Shown here: positions 44,513 through 53,058 of the stretch, in pieces | How the letters are laid out: the number at the start of each line of letters is the position of its first letter | Numbering within the stretch: the stretch's first letter is position 1 | Assembly: GCF_002163875.1 (NCBI RefSeq) | Contig: NZ_CP019333.1 | Coordinates: 371,260-435,259, forward strand | Source: Gilvibacter sp. SZ-19 | GTDB taxonomy: Bacteria; Bacteroidota; Bacteroidia; Flavobacteriales; Flavobacteriaceae | Length of the DNA stretch: 64,000 nucleotides | Direction: 5' to 3' | The notes under the pieces: generated by a model | What the model was told of the DNA's origin: nothing | Seen by the model: only the letters and a program-made list of their open reading frames with translations | Database searches by the model: none | Program-made: the position numbers and the translations under genes

Positions 44513-46399
44513 ATGAGCACCGGAAATATCAATGTATCAGTAGAAAACATCTTTCCATTAATCAAGAAGTTCCTCTACAGCGATCACGAGATCTTTTTAC
44601 GAGAATTGATCTCTAATGCTACGGATGCAACTTTGAAACTCAAACACCTCACCTCTATTGGCGAAGCCAAGGTGGAATACGGCGATCCTAAGATCGAGAT
44701 CATCGCCGATAAGGACACCAACACCCTGAGGATCATTGACCAAGGAATTGGTATGAGCGCAGAGGAGGTAGAGAAATACATCAACCAGATCGCGTTCTCT
44801 GGCGCAGAAGAGTTCATTGAAAAATACAAGGACAAAGAAGGCGAAGAAGCGGGTATCATTGGTCACTTTGGATTGGGATTTTATTCTGCCTTTATGGTGG
44901 CCGATAAGGTTGAGATCATAACCAAGTCCTATACCGACGCTCCTGCAGCTCACTGGACTTGTGATGGTTCACCAAAATATACGCTAGAAGCTCACGATAA
45001 GACCGACCGCGGCACAGAGATCATCTTGCACATTGCAGAAGACAGCACCGAATTCTTAGAAGAAGGTCGCATTATGGAATTGTTGACCAAATACAACAAG
45101 TTCATGCCGATCCCGATCAAATTCGGAACCAAGACCGAAACCCTCCCCCTACCGGAAGACGCTGCAGACGATGCCAAACCAGAAACCGTAGAGGTAGATC
45201 GAATTGTCAATAACCCGAACCCAGCTTGGACCAAAGCTCCTGCAGACCTTGAAGAAAAGGACTATGCAGATTTCTATCGGGAAATGTACCCGATGCAGTT
45301 CGAGCAGCCACTGTTCCACATCCACCTGAATGTGGACTATCCGTTCAACTTGACAGGGATCTTGTATTTCCCAAAACTCAGCAACGACCTGAACATCCAG
45401 AAAGATCGTATTCAGTTGTATCAGAACCAGGTATTCGTAACCGACAATGTAGAAGGCATAGTACCTGAGTTCTTGACTATGCTACGCGGAGTGATAGATT
45501 CTCCGGATATTCCACTAAACGTTTCTAGAAGTTATCTGCAAGCCGATGGCGCTGTGAAAAAGATCTCTAGTTACATCACCCGCAAGGTGGCCGACAAGCT
45601 AAAATCGCTCTTTAAGAATGACCGCGAGGCTTTTGAGCAAAAGTGGAACGACATTAAGATCGTTATAGAATACGGGATGCTCTCTGAGGATAAGTTCTAC
45701 GAAAAAGCACAGGATTTTGCCTTGTATCCTACCGTAGATGGTACCTATTACACCTTTGAAGAACTTCGCGAGAAGATCAAAGATGCGCAAACGGACAAAG
45801 ACGATAAGTTGGTGGTACTTTATGCTTCAGACAAAGAAGCGCAGCATGCCTATATCGAAACGGCCAAAACAAAAGGGTATGAAGTATTGCTGTTAGACAG
45901 TCCTATTGTATCACACCTGATCCAGAAATTGGAGTCTAAGTTTGAGAATACCAACTTTGTTCGCGTAGATGGCGATCATATTGACAACCTCATCAAAAAA
46001 GACGATACAACTATCTCTAAGCTCTCTGACGAGCAAAAAGAGACACTTTCTAGTTTGTTGACCGAGGTGATCCCGCAGGATAAATTCAGCGTACAACTGG
46101 AAGCTATGGACTCGGAAGCAAATCCATTTGTGATCACCCAACCGGAATTCATGCGTCGTATGAAAGAGATGCAACAGACCGGAGGTGGTATGTTTGGAAT
46201 GGGCAATATGCCAGAGATGTACAATTTGGTGGTCAATACAAACCACGAGCTCATTGGACAGATCTTGGAGACCAAGACCCAGAAAAAGAAAGAGCGCCTT
46301 ATCAATCAGGCCCTTGACTTGGCCAAACTGTCGCAGAACTTACTCAAGGGAGAAGCCCTTACCGAGTTTATAAAACGCAGTTATGACATGATCAAGTAA
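44513..46399 (+). CDS. htpG: Molecular chaperone HtpG (Hsp90)
   Basis: HtpG is the bacterial Hsp90, an ATP-driven chaperone dimer. The ATG at 44513 (MSTGNINVSVENIFPLIKKF) is the family start; the frame is open 30 codons upstream but that part is not conserved. The 628-residue protein has the GHKL ATP-binding fold: ELISNATDATLKLKHL (with the Glu and Asn), IIDQGIGMSAEEV, GHFGLGFYSAFMVAD and GTEIILHI. It also has the middle-domain loop with the Arg of RIQLYQNQVFVTD and a C-terminal dimerisation domain. Length and motifs are normal. A terminator follows at once. Confidence 0.97.
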   Translation: MSTGNINVSVENIFPLIKKFLYSDHEIFLRELISNATDATLKLKHLTSIGEAKVEYGDPKIEIIADKDTNTLRIIDQGIGMSAEEVEKYINQIAFSGAEEFIEKYKDKEGEEAGIIGHFGLGFYSAFMVADKVEIITKSYTDAPAAHWTCDGSPKYTLEAHDKTDRGTEIILHIAEDSTEFLEEGRIMELLTKYNKFMPIPIKFGTKTETLPLPEDAADDAKPETVEVDRIVNNPNPAWTKAPADLEEKDYADFYREMYPMQFEQPLFHIHLNVDYPFNLTGILYFPKLSNDLNIQKDRIQLYQNQVFVTDNVEGIVPEFLTMLRGVIDSPDIPLNVSRSYLQADGAVKKISSYITRKVADKLKSLFKNDREAFEQKWNDIKIVIEYGMLSEDKFYEKAQDFALYPTVDGTYYTFEELREKIKDAQTDKDDKLVVLYASDKEAQHAYIETAKTKGYEVLLLDSPIVSHLIQKLESKFENTNFVRVDGDHIDNLIKKDDTTISKLSDEQKETLSSLLTEVIPQDKFSVQLEAMDSEANPFVITQPEFMRRMKEMQQTGGGMFGMGNMPEMYNLVVNTNHELIGQILETKTQKKKERLINQALDLAKLSQNLLKGEALTEFIKRSYDMIK

Positions 46400-46416
46400 G
46401 CTTGACAAAACAATGC

Positions 46417-46443
46417 AAAGCCGCCTTAAAGGGCGGCTTTTTT
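46417..46443 (+). terminator. Intrinsic terminator after htpG
   Basis: AAAGCCGCC pairs with GGCGGCTTT around a short TTAAA-containing loop and is followed by T residues to 46443. It lies 18 bases past the htpG stop and just before the DUF885 gene. Confidence 0.85.
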
Positions 46444-46481
46444 GTATCTTTAAAACATCAAAAAGACTAAACCAAACTAAA

Positions 46482-48263
46482 ATGCGCATTCTATTTTCAC
46501 TATCGTTACTGCTGCTTGTACTTTTTTCGTGTAAAGAAGCTGAAGAGCAAACCACAACTGCCGACGGCTCAGAAGCTCTGGCGCAACTCCTCGAGGACTT
46601 TAAAGCCGAGAGTTATGAACTCTATCCGTGGAACGCCACTTTCGAAGGTGACAGCCGCTTTAATAATTTGCTGCCCAACTTTTACACCATGGAGTTTCGC
46701 GACAAAGAATTGGCTTATTACAAGAAGTACAAAGAAGCCGTTATCGCGATAGACGACGCAGATCTGGACGAGAACGAACTGCTCAGTAAAAAGATTTTGC
46801 TGTGGGAATGCGAGCGTAATATAGAAGGCAAAGATTTTCCTGGAGAACTCTTGCCTGTAGATCAATTCAATTCGCCTATTTTGATGTTTGCCCAGTTAGG
46901 AAGTGGACAAAGTGCGCAACCCTTTACCAATAAAAAGGATTATACCAACTGGTTAGAACGTCTCGACGCTATGCTACCCATAGTAGATACAGCCATGGTG
47001 AATATGGAAAAAGGAATTGCTCAAGGCATAGTTTTACCTCAAGCTTTGACCAAAAAGGTATTGCCTCAAATTAAGAGCTTGGTAAGTGAATCTGCGGAGC
47101 AAAGTTTGTTTTACAGTCCAATACGAATGCTGCCGGAAGATATGGACCAAGCGGTAAAAGACAGCCTTACACAGGCCTACACAACCATGATCAACGACAA
47201 GCTTTCGCCTAAGCTTGAGGAGCTGTACAACTATCTTGAGAACACCTACTTGCCAGCCAGTCGCGAGAGCTCGGGTTATTCTGATATTCCCGGAGGCGCT
47301 GAGCAATATAACCGTTTGATCAAATTGTACACCACTACTGATATGACTGCGGATGAGATCCATCAACTGGGACTCAACGAAGTAGCGCGTATTCGCGCCG
47401 CCATGGAACAAGTAAAAGCTCAGGTTGGTTTTGAGGGAGATCTGAAGGCCTTCTTTGATCATGTGCGCACCAATAAAGAGCTTATGCCATTTACAGATCC
47501 GCAGCAAGTGATAGACAACTTCAACGCCATTCACGACAAAATGAAACCGCAGATCGACAAATTGTTCGACATGCAACCCAAAACCGAGTTTGAGGTCCGC
47601 AGAACGGAAAAGTTCCGCGAAGCTTCTGCCAGTGCGCAATACAACCCAGGATCCTTAGACGGCACCCGCCCAGGGATTTTCTATGTACCGATTCCAGACG
47701 TGACCAGCTATAATATTTATTCGGATGAGGATCTGTTCTTACACGAGGCAATACCCGGACATCACTTTCAAGTATCCTTGACCCAAGAGAACGAGAATCT
47801 TCCTCAATTCCGCAAAACACTTTGGTACTCTGCTTATGGAGAGGGCTGGGCCTTGTATACCGAGTCTTTGGGTAAAGAATTAGGTCTTTATGACGATCCC
47901 TACCAATACTTTGGAATGTTGAGTGCAGAGATGCACCGTGCCATTCGCTTAGTGGTAGATACCGGAATTCACACCAAAGGCTGGAGCCGTGAGAAGGCTA
48001 TACAATACTCCTTGGACAATGAAGCGGAAAGCGAAGCTAGTATTACTGCGGAGATAGAACGGTATATGGCTATTCCAGGACAAGCGTTGTCTTACAAGAT
48101 CGGGCAGCTAAAGATCTTGGAGCTACGCGCCAAGGCAGAACAGGAGTTGGGCGATAATTTTGATATCAAATCTTTCCACAACGAAATACTGGAGAGCGGT
48201 AGTTTACCACTAGCCCTTTTAGAAGAGAAAATCAATGCTTGGATCAATTCCCTGAAACCCTAA
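46482..48263 (+). CDS. DUF885 family lipoprotein (predicted metallopeptidase-like)
   Basis: The ATG at 46482 gives a lipoprotein signal with lipobox LVLFSC (Cys16), followed by a Glu/Thr-rich linker. The 593-residue protein belongs to DUF885, a family with an HExxH-type site: here LHEAIPGHHFQVSLTQE at about 425-441, with a downstream EGWALYTESLG helix that supplies the third ligand. The family is related to M3/M32-like peptidases and several members are dipeptidase-like. It is probably exposed in the periplasm or on the outer membrane. The stop codon overlaps the start of the DoxX gene (TAATG). The fold call is strong; activity is inferred. Confidence 0.85.
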   Translation: MRILFSLSLLLLVLFSCKEAEEQTTTADGSEALAQLLEDFKAESYELYPWNATFEGDSRFNNLLPNFYTMEFRDKELAYYKKYKEAVIAIDDADLDENELLSKKILLWECERNIEGKDFPGELLPVDQFNSPILMFAQLGSGQSAQPFTNKKDYTNWLERLDAMLPIVDTAMVNMEKGIAQGIVLPQALTKKVLPQIKSLVSESAEQSLFYSPIRMLPEDMDQAVKDSLTQAYTTMINDKLSPKLEELYNYLENTYLPASRESSGYSDIPGGAEQYNRLIKLYTTTDMTADEIHQLGLNEVARIRAAMEQVKAQVGFEGDLKAFFDHVRTNKELMPFTDPQQVIDNFNAIHDKMKPQIDKLFDMQPKTEFEVRRTEKFREASASAQYNPGSLDGTRPGIFYVPIPDVTSYNIYSDEDLFLHEAIPGHHFQVSLTQENENLPQFRKTLWYSAYGEGWALYTESLGKELGLYDDPYQYFGMLSAEMHRAIRLVVDTGIHTKGWSREKAIQYSLDNEAESEASITAEIERYMAIPGQALSYKIGQLKILELRAKAEQELGDNFDIKSFHNEILESGSLPLALLEEKINAWINSLKP

Positions 48264-48619
48264 TGAACTTTCCTTGGCACCAATATTTACTGGCCGTGAT
48301 ATTTATCGCGGCTGGCGCAGCGCATTTTAAATGGCCACATATCTATAAAAAGATCATGCCTCCCTACTTACCGGCGCATGACACCTTGATCATTATTAGT
48401 GGTATGCTAGAGATGGTCTTTGGCCTTATGCTTGTGAGCAGTGACGGAACCACCAGAGTAGCTGCTTGGGGTATCATTGTACTGCTGATCTTATTCTTAC
48501 CCGTCCATATTTATATGTTGCAGGAAAAGGAAGCGCGAATGAAATTACCTGTTTGGGTATTGATACTGCGCGTTCCCTTACAGTTTGGACTGATGTATTG
48601 GGCTTGGCAATATGTCTGA
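48263..48619 (+). CDS. DoxX family small membrane protein
   Basis: The 118-residue product begins MNFPWHQYLLAVIFIAAGAA, using the ATG that overlaps the DUF885 stop (TAATG). It has four membrane helices (about 6-24, 45-63, 70-90, 97-115), with the KIMPPYLPAH loop after the first, a pattern typical of DoxX-like proteins. Such proteins have been linked to redox and terminal oxidase functions, but the role is unproven. It overlaps the alkB-like gene by 8 bases and is the middle gene of the DUF885-DoxX-alkB run. Confidence 0.82.
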   Translation: MNFPWHQYLLAVIFIAAGAAHFKWPHIYKKIMPPYLPAHDTLIIISGMLEMVFGLMLVSSDGTTRVAAWGIIVLLILFLPVHIYMLQEKEARMKLPVWVLILRVPLQFGLMYWAWQYV

Positions 48620-49223
48620 TCTGTTTGGCAATAGCGAACCAGAACCTATTCGCCTGCCCCTAGCTGGAGCAGACGCCATTTACTACCCTAATTTTATCGC
48701 TGCCAATGAGTCTGAAGTACTTTTTGAGCAATTACTCGCAGAAACAGCCTGGCAGCAAGACGATATAAAGGTATTTGGAAAGGTCTACGCTCAGCCAAGG
48801 CTTACGGCCTTGTATGCGGAAAACGAGCAACCCTACTCCTACTCCAACATCACCATGTACCCAAGGCCGTTTACTCCTTTACTGCTTAATCTTAAAGAGC
48901 GGATAGAGAAAGTCACAGATGCAGCTTTTACAACAGTCTTATTGAATTTGTATCGCAATGGCAACGATTCTAACGGTTGGCATGCAGACGATGAAAAAGA
49001 ATTGGGACAAAACCCTGTAATAGCCAGCTTGAGTTTTGGAGCAACTCGTGTGTTCAAGTTTAGGGAAAAAGCCGACAAAAGCAACACCTATAAGCTGGAA
49101 CTAGGAGCTGGTAGTTTACTCTTGATGCAAGGCGCAACGCAACATCTCTGGCAGCATCAGATCCCCAAAACAAAAAAAGAAGTCGGCCCCAGGATAAATC
49201 TAACCTTTAGAGTTCTGATTTAG
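48612..49223 (+). CDS. AlkB-like 2-oxoglutarate/Fe(II) dioxygenase
   Basis: AlkB enzymes demethylate alkylated bases in DNA or RNA. The 203-residue protein has the iron-binding His and Asp in NGWHADDEKELG (about 117-119), the distal His in LMQGATQHLWQHQIP and the 2-oxoglutarate Arg pair in RINLTFR near the end. The Ser/Phe-rich IASLSFGATRVFKF core is present too. It resembles the AlkBH2/3-like bacterial group, as common in Bacteroidota. It overlaps the DoxX start by 8 bases upstream and the next gene on the opposite strand by 17 bases downstream. Repair of 1-methyladenine and 3-methylcytosine is likely, though not shown. Confidence 0.9.
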   Translation: MSDLFGNSEPEPIRLPLAGADAIYYPNFIAANESEVLFEQLLAETAWQQDDIKVFGKVYAQPRLTALYAENEQPYSYSNITMYPRPFTPLLLNLKERIEKVTDAAFTTVLLNLYRNGNDSNGWHADDEKELGQNPVIASLSFGATRVFKFREKADKSNTYKLELGAGSLLLMQGATQHLWQHQIPKTKKEVGPRINLTFRVLI

Positions 49224-49596
49224 TCCATTGTAGAGCGCGATAGGCCGACTTAAGATAGATCAAGATGGCCAATGTGCCTATGTGATAAAGAATATGGATA
49301 TCTGGTGTCCCTATAAACAAAAAGGCCATAATAATTAAGGTGATATACACTCCAAGGTTTAAGGCCTCTCGTATGACCAGATTACTGACAATTAAGGCTC
49401 CGACAAAGAATTCGGCAAAGGGAAACATCATGATCAAGGCTTCCGAAAGGTTTCCTGGTGGGAGTACTTTGTCAAATCGAGTGCTTACAAAAGCTGTATA
49501 CTGCTCCAACAGAAGTATTCTGTAAATGCCGTGACCGCCGATCAGAAAACCGGCCATATAGCGAAAAAATGTAGTGAGGTTTGTAGACTGCTTCAT
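49207..49596 (-). CDS. Small four-helix membrane protein, DoxX-like
   Basis: The ATG at 49596 (MKQSTNLTTFFRYMAGFLIG) gives a 129-residue protein with about four membrane helices. FFRYMAGFLIGGHGIYRILL, EALIMMFPFAEFFVGALIV and LGVYITLIIMAFLFIGTPDIH are its strongest segments. It looks like a DoxX-type membrane protein, but without the family's clearest signature. It ends 17 bases inside the convergent alkB gene and starts 38 bases after the S1/P1 nuclease stop, so it is probably co-transcribed with that nuclease. The function is unknown. Confidence 0.7.
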   Translation of the reverse strand: MKQSTNLTTFFRYMAGFLIGGHGIYRILLLEQYTAFVSTRFDKVLPPGNLSEALIMMFPFAEFFVGALIVSNLVIREALNLGVYITLIIMAFLFIGTPDIHILYHIGTLAILIYLKSAYRALQWTKSEL

Positions 49597-49633
49597 GGGT
49601 AGAAGCAAATTACGCAGAACTTCTCAGAATTTC

Positions 49634-50410
49634 TTACGCAAAAACCTCATTTAAAATAATGGCTAGACGGATACCTCCTTTGTGCAATTGCATCCGTAAT
49701 TTATCCATATATAGGTAAGCGTAGCGGTATTTTAAGTTGGCTCCAACCTTGGTATTGGCATAGATATCCTCACACAAAGCTCGAGATTCTCGCATCCAGT
49801 CGTAATGGGTTCCTTGAGCGACTGCCTCCACCTCTTCTGGGCTGAGATAAGGCGCTGTGGCAGCCAATTCCATATAAGACATCTTGTAATAGTCTAGCAG
49901 GCTGCTGTCCCAAATGCTGTGCAAGTTCGTTCCCTCGTCAAACCATTGCACTTGGAAGCGGTTACCTCCGCGATCGTCAGCTATCCCAACATGTAATGGC
50001 TGGTGCAGATCGCCTACAAAATGTACGAGCATCTTTAAATGAAAGGCCTTTTCTTCTTTACTCGAGTTCGGATCTTTGAGCACTTTAATGGCTGTGTCTA
50101 TGCCTACCATAAGATCGCCATACTCACTCTTTGGGTGTTTGTCGTAATCACTTCCAAAGGGATAGTTCACATAATGCCATGGCCCATATGCTCGGTATAG
50201 GGTGTCACTTTTAATCTCATCCGCATAGGTAGAGACCAAGGCGAGCGATTTATTATCGAGTAAGTCATTGACAGCTGCAAGGGCTTTTGGACTAAGATAC
50301 TTAGTGGCTATTTCGCCAGTGGCGCGATGCCCGGTCTTGCCCCAGTCTGCAAAAGAAACTTGAGCAGTCATTAAAAAGACCAATACTAAAAGGGAAGTGC
50401 GTAGTCGCAT
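49634..50410 (-). CDS. S1/P1 family zinc-dependent nuclease
   Basis: S1/P1 nucleases are secreted trizinc enzymes that cleave single-stranded DNA and RNA. The 258-residue protein has a signal peptide and then WGKTGHRATGEIATKYL, in which the mature N-terminal Trp and the first His are metal ligands. VNYPFGSDYDKHP, LKMLVHFVGDLHQPLHVG (His, Asp, His) and GGNRFQVQWF, plus NLHSIWDSSLLDYY, are the remaining ligand motifs, and all seem intact. It may serve phosphate or nucleoside scavenging in the periplasm. A full-match -7 box lies 15 bases upstream. Confidence 0.93.
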   Translation of the reverse strand: MRLRTSLLVLVFLMTAQVSFADWGKTGHRATGEIATKYLSPKALAAVNDLLDNKSLALVSTYADEIKSDTLYRAYGPWHYVNYPFGSDYDKHPKSEYGDLMVGIDTAIKVLKDPNSSKEEKAFHLKMLVHFVGDLHQPLHVGIADDRGGNRFQVQWFDEGTNLHSIWDSSLLDYYKMSYMELAATAPYLSPEEVEAVAQGTHYDWMRESRALCEDIYANTKVGANLKYRYAYLYMDKLRMQLHKGGIRLAIILNEVFA

Positions 50411-50424
50411 AGTTGGGTTTTTTA

Positions 50425-50432
50425 CAAAGATA
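50425..50432 (-). promoter_or_regulatory. Candidate -7 box for the S1/P1 nuclease gene (TATCTTTG)
   Basis: Minus-strand TATCTTTG matches TAnnTTTG fully and ends 14 bases before the nuclease ATG. No TTG is present 17-23 bases further up; the region there is A/T runs. Confidence 0.45.
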
Positions 50433-50453
50433 ACTATTGCCTCGTAAAAAAAA

Positions 50454-50490
50454 TTTGAAAAAAGTGTAACGTTTTTGAAAAAAGTGATAC
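50454..50490 (+). repeat. Two 17-bp direct repeats upstream of the SPFH operon
   Basis: TTTGAAAAAAGTGnnAC occurs at 50454-50470 and again at 50474-50490, a period of 20 bases (about two helical turns). It lies 40 bases before the SPFH ATG and could be a paired binding site on one face of the DNA. Confidence 0.5.
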
Positions 50491-50497
50491 TTTTATT

Positions 50498-50512
50498 ATA
50501 TCATATTGATAT
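50498..50512. promoter_or_regulatory. 15-bp operator-like palindrome upstream of the SPFH gene
   Basis: ATATCA (50498-50503), TAT, and TGATAT (50507-50512) form a perfect inverted repeat. It sits between the direct repeats and the SPFH start codon, close to where transcription should begin. Confidence 0.5.
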
Positions 50513-50530
50513 CATTTTAAATCTAACACT

Positions 50531-51391
50531 ATGACAAACGAAAAAATCATCGTACCCATGAACGGTTACATCATGCTGTTCTTTACCCTTGCCGCTATTA
50601 TCGGTGGGATCGCGGGTATTATTAGCTTGCGCAGTCCTTGGATGGCCGGTTTATTGATCCTAGGATTCTTTCTTCTGCCTGGTCTTGTGATGATCAATCC
50701 AAACGGAAGCCGCGTGTTATTACTGTTTGGTAAGTATGTAGGTACCATAAAGAAGAATGGCTTGTTTTGGGTCAATCCCTTTTACACCAAGAAAAAAATC
50801 TCCTTACGTGCCAGAAACTTCGACAGTGAGCGTTTAAAAGTGAACGACAAACTCGGAAACCCGGTAAACATCAGTACCATTTTAGTTTGGCGTGTTCAGG
50901 ATACGCACAGGGCTGCTTTTGACGTTGATAACTACGAGCACTTTGTTCGCGTACAGACCGATGCCGCTGTAAGAGAGCTTGCAAGTATGTATCCTTACGA
51001 CAACTTCGCAGACGAAGGCCTCGAAGAAGAGATCACCCTGCGCTCAAGTACTCAAGAGGTGAATCAGGCACTAGAAAACGAATTGACAGATCGCTTGGCC
51101 ATTGCTGGTATCGAAGTACTAGAGTCTCGCATCGGTTATTTGGCCTACGCCAATGAGATCGCTTCGGCTATGTTGAAGCGTCAGCAGGCTACAGCTATCG
51201 TGGCTGCGCGACACAAGATCGTGGAAGGCGCCGTGAGCATGGTAGAAATGGCCCTAGAAGAGCTCAGTAAAAAACAAGTAGTAGACTTGGACGAAGAGCG
51301 CAAAGCAGCTATGGTAAGCAATCTAATGGTGATCCTTTGCGGAGATAAAGATGCTTCTCCAGTAGTAAACGCAGGAACATTAAACACTTAG
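50531..51391 (+). CDS. SPFH domain membrane protein (band 7 / flotillin-like)
   Basis: The 286-residue protein has two membrane helices near the N-terminus (about 12-30 and 34-54), then an SPFH/band 7 domain at about 60-210. It is recognisable by SRVLLLFGKYVGTIKKNGLFWVNP-type opening (GKYVGTI and FWVNPFY), RNFDSERLKVNDKLGNPVNIS and ILVWRVQD. A helical C-terminal region includes YANEIASAMLKRQQATAIVAARHKIVEGAVSM-like heptads (residues about 220-255). SPFH proteins form rings in the membrane and regulate proteases or membrane domains. It is the first gene of a four-gene operon with a membrane protein, an alpha/beta hydrolase and an Arc-like regulator, and has two operator-like repeats upstream. 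Confidence 0.9.
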   Translation: MTNEKIIVPMNGYIMLFFTLAAIIGGIAGIISLRSPWMAGLLILGFFLLPGLVMINPNGSRVLLLFGKYVGTIKKNGLFWVNPFYTKKKISLRARNFDSERLKVNDKLGNPVNISTILVWRVQDTHRAAFDVDNYEHFVRVQTDAAVRELASMYPYDNFADEGLEEEITLRSSTQEVNQALENELTDRLAIAGIEVLESRIGYLAYANEIASAMLKRQQATAIVAARHKIVEGAVSMVEMALEELSKKQVVDLDEERKAAMVSNLMVILCGDKDASPVVNAGTLNT

Positions 51392-51392
51392 T

Positions 51393-51905
51393 ATGCGCGT
51401 TTTTAATGAAACACAAAAGTTCAATCAAGGGTGGTTAAGAGTGGTACTGATCTCGGTAGCAGGCTTGACCACGCTGCCTATTTTCTTTTTAGTCGATTGG
51501 CAAGGCATTGGACAAACTGAGCTTATCATTGTTGGAGGTGCATTGGCATTGACTTTAGGTTTGTTGTTCTTTATAATGTTCATCTTCCGCTTAGAAACTC
51601 GGATCGATGAAAAAGGAATCCACTACGGGTTTCATCCCATTCCAGGCAAGAACAATCTGCAATCCTGGGATGCGATTACTAAAGCTTATGTAAGAAACTA
51701 CAGTGCGATCGGCGAATACGGAGGTTGGGGCTATCGTGTAAGTTTTAGCAAATCTAAAGGCAAGGCCTATAATGTTTCCGGCAATGTCGGAATACAACTC
51801 GAACTCAAGAACGGAAAGAAGGTACTAATCGGAACCCAACAAAAAGATGCGGCCACCTCAGCCATAAACTATTACCTAAAAACAACTGGTCATGAAGCTA
51901 ATTAA
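51393..51905 (+). CDS. Membrane protein with two N-terminal helices, function unknown
   Basis: The 170-residue protein has two membrane helices (about 15-34 and 43-64). A soluble beta-rich domain follows with IDEKGIHYGFHPIPGKNNLQSW and VSGNVGIQLELKNGKKVLIGTQQ. The domain layout recalls PH-like bacterial domains, but no family is certain. It begins one base after the SPFH stop and ends 14 bases inside the next gene, the alpha/beta hydrolase, so it is coupled to both. Its location suggests it works with the SPFH protein. Confidence 0.6.
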   Translation: MRVFNETQKFNQGWLRVVLISVAGLTTLPIFFLVDWQGIGQTELIIVGGALALTLGLLFFIMFIFRLETRIDEKGIHYGFHPIPGKNNLQSWDAITKAYVRNYSAIGEYGGWGYRVSFSKSKGKAYNVSGNVGIQLELKNGKKVLIGTQQKDAATSAINYYLKTTGHEAN

Positions 51906-52824
51906 GGTTATCATTTTATCTATAATACTAACTGCTCAGGCACTGGCACAAGATGTCAACTTTGAAAGTGTAGACCTGAAAGTAACTTCCTTGGTAGAAG
52001 GAACCTTACTACGCCCGGCGGATCAGTCTGCAGTGCCTTTAGTGATCATTATTCAAGGCTCTGGACCAACAGATCGTGACGGGAACCAACCCATGGTGAT
52101 GAACAACTCCTTAAAATACCTGGCACAAGGCTTAAGTGAGGCTGGAATTGCCAGTTTTCGTTATGATAAACGGATCATGCCCATGCTTCGCAACAGAACC
52201 CTGAACGAAGCTACACTCTCTTTCAATGATTTTGTGGACGATGCTAAAGCTGTGCTGAAATATTTTCAAAACAGCGGAGCTTTTAGTGAAATTCATATTG
52301 CAGGGCATTCTCAAGGATCTCTTGTAGGCATGCTCGCCGCGCAAGAAGGAGCTGACGGTTTTATTTCTTTGGCAGGAGCGGGTCAATCGATAGACGAAGT
52401 GATCATTGACCAGCTAGAAAGACAGGCTCCAGGCTTGGCAGAAAACGCTCAGCAGGCCTTTACAGACATGCGAACCGAAGGTAAGGCCGAACAATTTAGT
52501 CCTGGCTTGGCTTCTATTTTCAGAAAAGACATACAACCCTTTATGCTGTCTTGGATGCAGTACGACCCAAAAGTGGAGATCGCAAAATTAAGCTGCCCTG
52601 TACTAATAGTAAATGGCAACAAAGACCTGCAGGTGGATGTAGAAGAAGCGCAACTCCTTGCCCAGGCAAAACCGGATGCTCAATTCGCTGTAGTGGAGAA
52701 TATGAATCACGTTTTAAAGTTCATAGAAGGCAGCGATATGGAGAATGCCAAATCCTATAACGAACCCAACAAACCTTTAAGTCCAGGATTCTTAGATATC
52801 GTAGTGGACTTTGTAAACCAATAA
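51892..52824 (+). CDS. Exported alpha/beta hydrolase
   Basis: The 310-residue protein starts MKLIKVIILSIILTAQALAQ, a typical signal peptide, so it is periplasmic or secreted. The alpha/beta-hydrolase core shows VIIIQGSGPTDRDGNQP (oxyanion loop), the nucleophile elbow AGHSQGSLVGMLAA (Ser about 143) and VNGNKDLQVDVEEA (Asp). ENMNHVLKFIEG carries the final His. The dienelactone-type QGSGPTDRDG motif is common in Bacteroidota hydrolases. It overlaps the preceding membrane-protein gene by 14 bases, and the Arc-like gene begins two bases after its stop. The substrate is unknown. Confidence 0.87.
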   Translation: MKLIKVIILSIILTAQALAQDVNFESVDLKVTSLVEGTLLRPADQSAVPLVIIIQGSGPTDRDGNQPMVMNNSLKYLAQGLSEAGIASFRYDKRIMPMLRNRTLNEATLSFNDFVDDAKAVLKYFQNSGAFSEIHIAGHSQGSLVGMLAAQEGADGFISLAGAGQSIDEVIIDQLERQAPGLAENAQQAFTDMRTEGKAEQFSPGLASIFRKDIQPFMLSWMQYDPKVEIAKLSCPVLIVNGNKDLQVDVEEAQLLAQAKPDAQFAVVENMNHVLKFIEGSDMENAKSYNEPNKPLSPGFLDIVVDFVNQ

Positions 52825-52826
52825 TC

Positions 52827-53000
52827 ATGGCCAAAAAGAAGGCTTTTGCATTGCGGATCAATGAAGACCTCATGAAGGCTGTCGAGAAATGGGCAGCCGA
52901 TGAGTTCAGATCTACCAATGGCCAGATCGAATGGATGCTGAACAAAGTGCTCAAAGAGGCCAAAAGGTTGCCTAAAAAGAAGGAGGACCCCAAGGACTGA
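52827..53000 (+). CDS. Arc-like ribbon-helix-helix DNA-binding protein
   Basis: The 57-residue protein begins MAKKKAFALRINEDLMKAVE, with the beta strand FALRIN followed by two helices (EDLMKAVEKWAADEF and TNGQIEWMLNKVLKEA). That is the ribbon-helix-helix pattern of Arc-type regulators, with a basic C-terminal tail. It is the last gene of the SPFH operon and starts two bases after the hydrolase stop. As a dimeric DNA-binding protein it could bind the operator-like repeats upstream of the SPFH gene. No toxin gene is next to it, so an antitoxin role is not supported. Confidence 0.82.
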   Translation: MAKKKAFALRINEDLMKAVEKWAADEFRSTNGQIEWMLNKVLKEAKRLPKKKEDPKD

Positions 53001-53058
53001 GCAATTGTACTTCCGCTTTCCACTTGGAAATTGTATTTTGCAGCCAAACAACTGCTAA

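Noticed and set aside
52827..53000. Toxin-antitoxin reading of the Arc-like protein
   Set aside because: No toxin-sized partner is adjacent; the neighbours are a hydrolase and a DUF819 membrane protein, and the gene fits as the last member of the SPFH operon.
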